A DNA stretch of 9,772 bases from JAEUIZ01 sp046155605 (GTDB lineage Bacteria > Planctomycetota > Phycisphaerae > Phycisphaerales > UBA1924). Made by a program: the position numbers and the translations under genes. The stretch spans positions 1 to 9,772 of the forward strand of contig JBJXFQ010000108.1 of the NCBI GenBank assembly GCA_046155605.1, in the 5' to 3' direction. The notes under the pieces were generated by a model. It saw only the letters and a list, made by a program, of their open reading frames with translations, was not told the origin of the DNA and did no database searches. Positions 1 to 5,073 of this stretch are shown here, in pieces (the stretch's first letter is position 1; each line of letters begins with the position of its first letter).

Positions 1-873
1 CTCGGCGACGACACCTTCCGCCGCGGCGTCATCCTCTATATCAACCGCCACCGCCTCGGCGAGGTCGAGACCGATCAGTTCCGCTATTGCCTCGAAGAAG
101 TCTCCGGCCAGAGCCTCGAACAGTTCTTTACTCAGTGGTGCTATCGCCCCGGCATGCCCGCGCTCGACATCACCTTCTCCTGGTCCTCCGAAAGCGACGC
201 CGCCCCCGGCACGCTCTCCGTCCGCATCGACCAAACCCAGACCATCGACGCCGATAACCCCGCCTACGCCTTCGATCTGCCGATCCTCGTGCGGACGAGC
301 GAGACAACGGCACAGACCTGGACCGTCCGCGTCGATTCGCGCACGCAATCCTTCGAACTCGCTTTGCCCACCAAGCCCCTCGACGCCGTCGTTGATCCCG
401 ACCTCACCGTCGCCGCCCCGGCCTCCATCGAAAAACCCTTCGCCGCCCTTCTTCTCCCCAGTGGCACAGGCGTCCCGCCTGTGCTGGGTGCTGTGCTGGG
501 TGCCATCAGTCAATCGCTTCGATTGACTGATGCAGCAGCCACCACCGAGTCAGATGTGTTCTTAGGTATCCCGCCCCTCCGGGGCGGTCCAGACCTCGTG
601 CCACGGCCTTCACTTTCGATGTCCGTGCCTCCTCTTCTCTCCAGCGGCACAGGCGTCCCGCTGCTCTATGGACATCCCCGCTTTCGGCCCGCAGGGCCGC
701 AGGAATGTAGCCATGGGTGGAGCGGCGCTTCGCCGCGAAACCCGTGGAAGGCGGACTCAACCGGCCTCGCCCCGGCAGGGGCGAAGGAAACATACGAAGT
801 ATCTCTCTACAGCGACCTCCCGCCTGTTCCATCCCCTATCGCCTCAGCCCCACCCTTCGGAGCCAACCCATGA
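1..873 (+). CDS. M1-family metallopeptidase, C-terminal part only, with a repeat-derived tail
   Basis: The gene enters from the left edge, so its catalytic zinc site is outside the window. Codons 1 to about 150 match the post-catalytic part of the next gene (its residues 432 to about 580). Shared features are the LGD start, LEQFF.QWC.RPG.P.LD, NPA..FDLPI and DPDL. This is the end of the helical catalytic domain followed by the beta-sandwich domain of M1 aminopeptidases. From codon 151 the similarity stops. The remaining 140 codons, to the TGA at 871, read through a cluster of palindromic repeats, giving a Pro/Gly/Ser-rich tail with SGTGVP twice and VLGA in tandem. The paralogue has a HEAT-like domain at this point. 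I infer that repeats replaced or displaced the original 3' end while the frame stayed open, so the protein may be functional with an odd tail or may be decaying. Its stop overlaps the start of the next gene (ATGA). Confidence 0.85.
   Translation, partial: LGDDTFRRGVILYINRHRLGEVETDQFRYCLEEVSGQSLEQFFTQWCYRPGMPALDITFSWSSESDAAPGTLSVRIDQTQTIDADNPAYAFDLPILVRTSETTAQTWTVRVDSRTQSFELALPTKPLDAVVDPDLTVAAPASIEKPFAALLLPSGTGVPPVLGAVLGAISQSLRLTDAAATTESDVFLGIPPLRGGPDLVPRPSLSMSVPPLLSSGTGVPLLYGHPRFRPAGPQECSHGWSGASPRNPWKADSTGLAPAGAKETYEVSLYSDLPPVPSPIASAPPFGANP
451..478 (+). repeat. Direct repeat copy A (GGCACAGGCGTCCCGC type)
   Basis: This matches 634-661 at 26 of 28 positions; the differences are at 457 (c/t) and 462 (t/c). 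The two copies are 183 bp apart, a multiple of three, so both are read in the same frame as SGTGVP. Copy A continues into a perfect hairpin, whereas copy B loses its right arm after position 661. Confidence 0.85.
464..484. repeat. Perfect 9-bp hairpin
   Basis: GCACAGGCG (464-472) pairs exactly with CGCCTGTGC (476-484) around a TCC loop. It overlaps the GTGGCAC heptamer at 461-467. Confidence 0.85.
480..503 (+). repeat. 12-bp tandem duplication
   Basis: TGTGCTGGGTGC occurs twice without a gap (480-491 and 492-503), giving VLGA-VLGA in the protein frame. The first copy starts inside the right arm of the preceding hairpin, which suggests slippage at the palindrome. Confidence 0.9.
504..532. repeat. 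Perfect 13-bp hairpin
   Basis: CATCAGTCAATCG (504-516) pairs with CGATTGACTGATG (520-532) around a CTT loop with no mismatch. This is the longest simple palindrome seen in the window. No T-run follows it, so it does not look like a standard intrinsic terminator. It lies inside the open frame of the upstream peptidase gene. Confidence 0.85.
571..587. repeat. Perfect 7-bp GC hairpin
   Basis: CCGCCCC (571-577) pairs with GGGGCGG (581-587) around a TCC loop, the same loop sequence as the hairpin at 464-484. Confidence 0.8.
634..661 (+). repeat. Direct repeat copy B
   Basis: This is the second copy of the 28-bp element at 451-478, with two mismatches. It ends in CCCGCTG where copy A has CCCGCCTGTGC, so the long hairpin arm is truncated. 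A shorter pairing of CAGCGG (642-647) with CCGCTG (658-663) remains possible. Confidence 0.8.
685..699. repeat. 6-bp GC hairpin
   Basis: CGGCCC (685-690) pairs with GGGCCG (694-699) around GCA. It lies just before the larger hairpin at 711-747, and the two probably belong to one composite element. Confidence 0.7.
711..747. repeat. Two-tier hairpin
   Basis: The outer stem CCATGGGT (711-718) pairs with ACCCGTGG (740-747), with one T.G wobble at 714/744. The inner stem GCGGCG (722-727) pairs with CGCCGC (731-736) around CTT. A wobble that preserves pairing would be expected if the fold itself is selected or copied. Confidence 0.75.
767..784. repeat. 7-bp hairpin
   Basis: TCGCCCC (767-773) pairs with GGGGCGA (778-784) around GGCA. 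It is the last clear palindrome of the cluster. After about 790 the sequence has no strong repeat before the next gene. Confidence 0.75.
859..862 (+). promoter_or_regulatory. Ribosome-binding site for the second M1 peptidase
   Basis: GGAG lies 7 nt upstream of the ATG at 870. This supports the start at 870 over an in-frame ATG at 717 that lies within the palindrome cluster. Confidence 0.6.
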
Positions 874-3404
874 GCCTCCTCCTTCTCCTCCTCATCCTCG
901 CACGCCCCGACGACCACTGCGGCCATGACCTCCGCAACGCCTCCGACACCCGCGCCCCCATTGGCTTCGATCCCGCCAGCGGCCGCGATCTCCGCGTCTT
1001 CCCGCCAAGCCCCGTCGTCGATTTCCTTCACATGAAACTGGCCATCGACATCTCCGACATGAACTCGCCGCGGCTCTCCGCCGTCCAGACCCTGTCCGTC
1101 CGCCCCATCGCCGCCCCCGTTGCCTCTCTCTCCCTCGACGCCCGCCTGCTCGAGATCGCATCAGTCAACTCCCCCGGTCGCGCTTGCCGCTTCTCCCACG
1201 ACGGCCGCCGCCTCACCATCACCTTCGATCCGCCGCTCGCACCAAACCAGACTTCCACGATCACAACCAACTACACAGCCATCGATCCGCCCCAAGGCCT
1301 CACCTGGAATCCCGAATCCCCCCAGTGGCCCGGCCGCGCCGCACAACTCCATACCCAGGGCCAGCCCGAAACCAACTCCTACTGGTTCCCCTGCCACGAT
1401 TTCCCCAACGAGCGCATGACCACCGAGATCATCGCCACCGTTCCCGCCGGTTTCCTTGTCAGCGCCAATGGCCGCGAGGCCGCGCCCCCGCGCCAGGGCG
1501 GCAACCGCTCCACCTTCCACTGGCTCCAGGACAAGCCCCACCCCGCCTACCTCGTCTCGCTCGTCGTCGGCAAGTTCGATGTCGTCAGCGTCGCCGCCGG
1601 CGCGCGCACGCCCATGCCCGTCTACGCGCCGCCCGGCCGCGCCGCCGACGCTCGCCGGACCTACGCCAACACCCCGCGAATGACCGCCCTCTTCGAGCGA
1701 GTCCTCGAGGAGCCCTATCCCTGGGACCGCTACGCCCAACTCGTCGTCTGGAACTTCGGCGCGGGCGGCATGGAGAACACCTCCGCCACCACCATGCACG
1801 ACCATGCCGTCCTCGACCCCCGCGCCATGGCCGACGCCGACATGGACGGCCTGATCGCACACGAACTCGCCCACCAGTGGTTCGGCGACCTCATCACCTG
1901 CAAGTCCTGGGAGCACATCTGGCTCAACGAAGGCTTCGCCACCTACCTCACCAACCTCTGGTTCGAGGAGCGCGACGGCCGCGACGCCTACCTCGCCGGC
2001 ATCCTCAGCGGCTTCGAAGGCCTCATCACCAACGACAAGCCCGATGCGCCCTACCAGACGCCGATGGTCAGCCCCATCTACACCGACCCGTGGGAGGTCT
2101 TCCGTCGGCCCGCCAATCCATATCCCAAAGGCTCGTCGATCCTCCACATGCTCCGCCGCAAACTCGGCGACCGCATCTTCTTCGCCGGCATCGCCGCGTA
2201 TGTCAACCAGCACAAGCAGGGCTTGGCCGAGACCAACGACCTCCGGCGCGCGCTCGAAACCGCCTCGGGCGAGAACCTCGAACAGTTCTTCCGCCAGTGG
2301 TGCTTCCGCCCCGGCGTGCCGAGCCTCGACGTCGAAACGACCTATGACCGCGGCGCGCGCGCGCTGACCGTCATTGTCCGCCAGATGCAACCCATCGACG
2401 GCCCGAACCCGGCGTTCGAGTTCGATCTGCCGATCCATGTCGAGTTGCCCTTCGCCGATGGCGCGCGCCGCGGGTCGGTGGTGACAGGGGTCGTTTCCGT
2501 GCGCGGGCGGGAGTCCGTCGTCACGTTCCCGCTCGAAGCCGAGCCGGGGTTCGTGGCCGTCAATCCCGATCTCGACGTGCTCGCGGCGATCACGCTCAAG
2601 CAGCCGGAGGCGTGGCTGGCGGCGCAGGTCCGGCGCGGACCGACGGTGGCGGCGCGGGTCGCCGCCGCGCGCGCGCTGGCGGACCCGTCGCGCGCCGACG
2701 GCGGGGCGCTGCCAGCGGTGGCGCGCGACGAGCGGGTCCACGAGCGTGCGCGCGCCGAGTGCATCCGATCGATCGCGGCACGAGGCGACGCGACGGCCTT
2801 TCGTCCGCTGCTGGGCGAGGCCATCAAAGACCCGGACGTGCGCCTCGCGCTCGTCGAATCCGCTTCTGCTTTCGCCAAGAACGATGCGGTGGCCGCGGTG
2901 GATCGCCATGCCGCGAAAGAGTTTCTCGCGCGGCTGGCGGCGAGCGGCGTGGACGCGAGCGATCGCGTGCGCGCCGAGGCGGTTCGAGGGCTTGGGAGGC
3001 TTCGTGCGACCGAGCATCTGTCGCTCGTGCTCGCGGCCGCGGACGCGCCATCGCAGGGCGATCGCGTGCGTCAGGCCGCGCTCGAAGCGATGGGCGATCT
3101 CGATGTGGCCGACGGGCTGACCGTGGCGATCAAGTACGCGGCGCCGGGCACGCTGAATCGCACCCGAGCCGTCGCCGTCGGCGTGATCGCGCGGCTCGCG
3201 CACCACGATTCGGAGGCGGCGTTCAAGGCGCTGGTGTGGCTTCTCGACGACCGCGAGCGGCGGGCCTGGACCTCGGCCGGTGAAGCGCTGGCAAAGATCA
3301 AGGACGCGCGGGCCGTCGTCGAACTCGAGCGCGTCGCGGCAAGCAAGCGCGACCCGGCTGATCAGAAGCAACTGCGACGGTGGGCGCAGTCGCTCGCACA
3401 GTGA
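870..3404 (+). CDS. M1-family zinc metallopeptidase (aminopeptidase N-like) with C-terminal HEAT-like domain
   Basis: This 844-residue protein is probably a zinc aminopeptidase acting at or beyond the inner membrane. Residues 2-11 (SLLLLLLILA) form a short hydrophobic N-terminus like a weak signal peptide without a basic n-region. The substrate-binding loop is GGMEN (299-303). The zinc site is HELAH (331-335) with the third ligand E354 in WLNEGFATYL, an exact HExxH-18-E. The probable catalytic tyrosine is Y418 in PYPKGSS. Residues about 485-580 are the beta-sandwich domain. Residues about 585-840 are Ala/Leu/Arg-rich repeated helix pairs resembling HEAT repeats. The start at 870 overlaps the previous stop (ATGA) and has a GGAG site. 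The upstream neighbour is a paralogue, so translational coupling is likely. Codon choice shifts around 2340 from mostly C-ending to many G-ending codons. The family is certain; the natural substrate is not. Confidence 0.93.
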   Translation: MSLLLLLLILARPDDHCGHDLRNASDTRAPIGFDPASGRDLRVFPPSPVVDFLHMKLAIDISDMNSPRLSAVQTLSVRPIAAPVASLSLDARLLEIASVNSPGRACRFSHDGRRLTITFDPPLAPNQTSTITTNYTAIDPPQGLTWNPESPQWPGRAAQLHTQGQPETNSYWFPCHDFPNERMTTEIIATVPAGFLVSANGREAAPPRQGGNRSTFHWLQDKPHPAYLVSLVVGKFDVVSVAAGARTPMPVYAPPGRAADARRTYANTPRMTALFERVLEEPYPWDRYAQLVVWNFGAGGMENTSATTMHDHAVLDPRAMADADMDGLIAHELAHQWFGDLITCKSWEHIWLNEGFATYLTNLWFEERDGRDAYLAGILSGFEGLITNDKPDAPYQTPMVSPIYTDPWEVFRRPANPYPKGSSILHMLRRKLGDRIFFAGIAAYVNQHKQGLAETNDLRRALETASGENLEQFFRQWCFRPGVPSLDVETTYDRGARALTVIVRQMQPIDGPNPAFEFDLPIHVELPFADGARRGSVVTGVVSVRGRESVVTFPLEAEPGFVAVNPDLDVLAAITLKQPEAWLAAQVRRGPTVAARVAAARALADPSRADGGALPAVARDERVHERARAECIRSIAARGDATAFRPLLGEAIKDPDVRLALVESASAFAKNDAVAAVDRHAAKEFLARLAASGVDASDRVRAEAVRGLGRLRATEHLSLVLAAADAPSQGDRVRQAALEAMGDLDVADGLTVAIKYAAPGTLNRTRAVAVGVIARLAHHDSEAAFKALVWLLDDRERRAWTSAGEALAKIKDARAVVELERVAASKRDPADQKQLRRWAQSLAQ

Positions 3405-3407
3405 GAC

Positions 3408-4070
3408 ATGCCACGGATCATGCGTGCCACCGACCGTCGCCTTGGACGGTCGGTGCTCGTGCAAGGAACCCCTTCCGACCATTACACTTTTCTGGTGGGC
3501 TCGAAGGACTATCGAAAGCGATTGAAGCGTCGCGAGGAGCCAGAAGGCGTCCGCTTCGTGACGTTCTCCTGCGAGAGGCGCCTGCCGCTCCTGGGTAGTG
3601 CGGCGATTCGCGACGCGTTTGCGGAATCGCTCGTGAACGCTCGCCGACGCTTCGGCTTTCAGTTGTTCACATGGGTCGTGATGCCGGAGCACGTCCATCT
3701 TCTTATCCGACCACCGATCGGCACGCCACTCGATCGAGTGCTGCGCTCGCTCAAACTGTCGGTGGCGGAGCGCGTACTTGGCCGATGGAAGCGCCTCAAC
3801 GCGCCGATTCTCGCGAAGCTCCAACGCGAGGGGGGAGGGTGTCGTTTCTGGCAGAAGGGCGGCGGATTCGATCGGAATGTGCGGAGCGAGGCCGAGTTCT
3901 CCCGGCATGTGCGGTACATCCATCACAACCCAGTCACACGCGGCCTCGTGCCTGAGCCGAAGGACTGGAAGTGGTCCGGTGTCAGGTGGTGGCAGGGCCT
4001 ACGCGAGGGCGAAATCGAGTGCGATCCGCCGCCGGGGTTGGGATGGGAATCATGGCGGGGATACGAGTAG
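3408..4070 (+). CDS. REP-associated tyrosine transposase (RAYT, Y1/IS200-type domain)
   Basis: This 220-residue single-strand DNA nickase/transposase of the HUH family is expected to recognise and mobilise REP hairpins. The domain starts near VRFVTF (48-53). The metal-binding HUH motif is H95-V-H97 within MPEHVHLLIRP. The catalytic tyrosine is most likely Y170 in RYIHHNPVTRGL, followed by the DWKWS segment typical of this family. The start is uncertain. ATG at 3408 gives an MPRI N-terminus like many Y1 transposases, but it places the left REP (3423-3456) inside the gene. GTG at 3495 (residue 30) would exclude the REP and still leave a whole domain. Neither start has a good ribosome-binding site. 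The gene follows the peptidase stop by 3 bp and converges on kdsB. Both HUH histidines and the tyrosine are present, so it could be active. Confidence 0.88.
   Translation: MPRIMRATDRRLGRSVLVQGTPSDHYTFLVGSKDYRKRLKRREEPEGVRFVTFSCERRLPLLGSAAIRDAFAESLVNARRRFGFQLFTWVVMPEHVHLLIRPPIGTPLDRVLRSLKLSVAERVLGRWKRLNAPILAKLQREGGGCRFWQKGGGFDRNVRSEAEFSRHVRYIHHNPVTRGLVPEPKDWKWSGVRWWQGLREGEIECDPPPGLGWESWRGYE
3423..3456 (+). repeat. REP hairpin, left copy at the RAYT gene
   Basis: CACCGACCGTC (3428-3438) pairs perfectly with GACGGTCGGTG (3445-3455) around GCCTTG. The whole 34-bp block is the exact reverse complement of 4080-4113 on the other side of the transposase gene. If the transposase starts at 3408, this hairpin lies inside its coding sequence. 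Confidence 0.9.
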
Positions 4071-4079
4071 TGTGTCTTC

Positions 4080-4113
4080 GCACCGACCGTCCAAGGCGAC
4101 GGTCGGTGGCACG
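4080..4113 (-). repeat. REP hairpin, right copy at the RAYT gene
   Basis: CACCGACCGTC (4081-4091) pairs with GACGGTCGGTG (4098-4108) around CAAGGC. The 34 bp are the exact reverse complement of 3423-3456. It begins 10 bp after the transposase stop. GTAG tetramers lie on both sides (4067-4070 and 4115-4118), but they are not found at the left copy. Confidence 0.9.
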
Positions 4114-4145
4114 GGTAGTGGTCCTGGGCGCGGGGATGAGAATCG

Positions 4146-4162
4146 ACGAGGACCGTCCTCGT
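4146..4162. repeat. Short palindrome between REP copies
   Basis: ACGAGGAC and GTCCTCGT are reverse complements separated by a single C at 4154. This is a small hairpin of different sequence from the REPs, lying between the second and third REP copies. Confidence 0.55.
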
Positions 4163-4170
4163 ACGCAAGA

Positions 4171-4204
4171 GCATCGACCGCTCCAAGCAACGGTCGGTGG
4201 CACG
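4171..4204 (-). repeat. Third, diverged REP hairpin near the kdsB stop
   Basis: It aligns with 4080-4113 in the same orientation over 34 positions with six or so differences, mostly in the loop. CATCGACCG (4172-4180) pairs with CGGTCGGTG (4191-4199) with one T.G wobble at 4174/4197. It lies 10 bp beyond the kdsB stop, where it could act as a transcript-end hairpin for kdsB. Confidence 0.8.
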
Positions 4205-4214
4205 ATACGACGAC

Positions 4215-4997
4215 TCATCTGCGCGACATGAACCGCTTCACGAACGCCCCATACTGCTCGGGCGTGTCGATTCCCGCGTGGGCGGGGCCGTGGCAGAGGG
4301 CGACCGCGATCGTGTGCCCGTGGTAGAGCGCGCGGAGTTGCTCGAGTTGCTCGGCCACCTCCGGCGGCGCGGGAGGCAGCGCGAGATAGACATCAAGGAA
4401 CGGTCGGCGGTAGGCGTACAGCCCGATGTGGCGCAGCGGCGCGCTCGTTGGTTCAGGCGCTGCCGCGTGTGGCGCGGCGGCGTTGCGTGATCCAGCGTCG
4501 CGCTGGAACGGGATCAGCGAGCGGCTGAAGTACATCGCCGTGCCGTCGGCGCGGAGGACGACCTTGACGATGTTCGGATTCGTCGGATCGTCGGCGGCAT
4601 CAAAGGGGACGGCCGCGGTGGCCATCGGCGCGGCGGAATCTCGCAACGACGCCACGGCCCGGTCGATGATCGACGCGTCAAGTTCCGGCTCGTCGCCTTG
4701 CACGTTTACCACGATCGAGTCGGCGGGCAGATCGAGCAACCGCGCGGCCTCGGCGAGACGGCTGGTCCCATTGGGGTGGTCGCGCCGCGTGAGGATCGCC
4801 TCAGCCCCGAAGGCTCGCACGGCCTCCAGCACGCTCGGCTCGTCGGTGGCGATGACGAGGCGAGAGAGCGATCGGGCCTTGGCAGCGGCGGCATGCACAT
4901 GCCGGATCAACGGCCAGCCGGTGGCGTCGGCGAGCACCTTGTTCGGAAAGCGCGTGCTGGCGAGGCGGGCGGGGATGATGCCGATGACGTCGGGCAT
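4215..4997 (-). CDS. kdsB: 3-deoxy-manno-octulosonate cytidylyltransferase (CMP-Kdo synthetase)
   Basis: This 260-residue cytosolic enzyme activates Kdo with CTP to CMP-Kdo for lipopolysaccharide core assembly. Its length is close to the usual 245-260. Family signatures run in order: nucleotide-binding IPARLASTRFPNKVL (8-22), IATDEP (49-54), HPNGTSRLAEA (74-84), NVQGDEP (98-104), HIGLYAYR (190-197) and EQLEQLRAL (218-226, following EVA). The usual motif is SGTDR or SGTER; here it reads NGTSR, with serine at the acidic position. Residues 167-187 are an Ala/Pro-rich stretch just before HIGLYAYR. The ATG at 4997 has no clear Shine-Dalgarno sequence. It lies 76 bp downstream of the TPR gene on the same strand, so the two may share a transcript. 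The family call is secure. Confidence 0.94.
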   Translation of the reverse strand: MPDVIGIIPARLASTRFPNKVLADATGWPLIRHVHAAAAKARSLSRLVIATDEPSVLEAVRAFGAEAILTRRDHPNGTSRLAEAARLLDLPADSIVVNVQGDEPELDASIIDRAVASLRDSAAPMATAAVPFDAADDPTNPNIVKVVLRADGTAMYFSRSLIPFQRDAGSRNAAAPHAAAPEPTSAPLRHIGLYAYRRPFLDVYLALPPAPPEVAEQLEQLRALYHGHTIAVALCHGPAHAGIDTPEQYGAFVKRFMSRR

Positions 4998-5034
4998 GGT
5001 GCAACCGGCATGGGAACAGGATGCCAGGTGTTTA

Positions 5035-5054
5035 CCGATCGCTCGCGCGATCGG
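5035..5054 (-). terminator. 8-bp hairpin between the TPR gene and kdsB (weak terminator or attenuator)
   Basis: CCGATCGC (5035-5042) pairs exactly with GCGATCGG (5047-5054) around a four-base loop. On the minus strand it begins about 19 nt after the TPR stop and about 37 nt before the kdsB start. No T-run follows, so classical intrinsic termination is not supported; it could also be an mRNA processing or attenuation hairpin. Confidence 0.4.
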
Positions 5055-5073
5055 CTCATCGTTGGTCGTTTCT

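Larger units (their letters stand above)
451..787. repeat. Cluster of short palindromic interspersed repeats inside the 3' end of an M1 peptidase gene
   Basis: About 340 bp hold at least six near-perfect hairpins with 3- or 4-nt loops, a 12-bp tandem duplication and a 28-bp dispersed direct repeat. Hairpins are at 464-484, 504-532, 571-587, 685-699, 711-747 and 767-784. Such dense small palindromes are normal for intergenic REP-like elements but not for a peptidase coding sequence. Frame 1 nonetheless stays open through the whole cluster. From general knowledge, translated fragments such as GTGVPPV occur in planctomycete hypothetical proteins because elements of this kind are common there; I could not search for that here. 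Confidence 0.8.

Noticed and set aside
451..787. CRISPR array as an explanation for the repeats
   Set aside because: Repeat units differ in sequence, spacing is irregular and there are no unique spacers between identical repeats.
717..869. Extended N-terminus for the second M1 peptidase from ATG 717
   Set aside because: Those 51 codons come from the palindrome cluster, and the ATG lies within a hairpin. The ATG at 870 has GGAG and a hydrophobic signal-like start.
1184..2347. A 387-codon frame on the plus strand inside the M1 gene
   Set aside because: It is a frame shadow: the translation is almost entirely Arg, Pro and His, typical of a shifted GC-rich gene.
1161..3926. A 921-codon open frame on the minus strand across the second M1 gene and part of the RAYT
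   Set aside because: It is antisense to two genes with clear family motifs. High-GC codon bias removes stop codons from the opposite strand, and its translation is low-complexity (Arg/Gly/Val/Glu-rich) with no recognisable domain.
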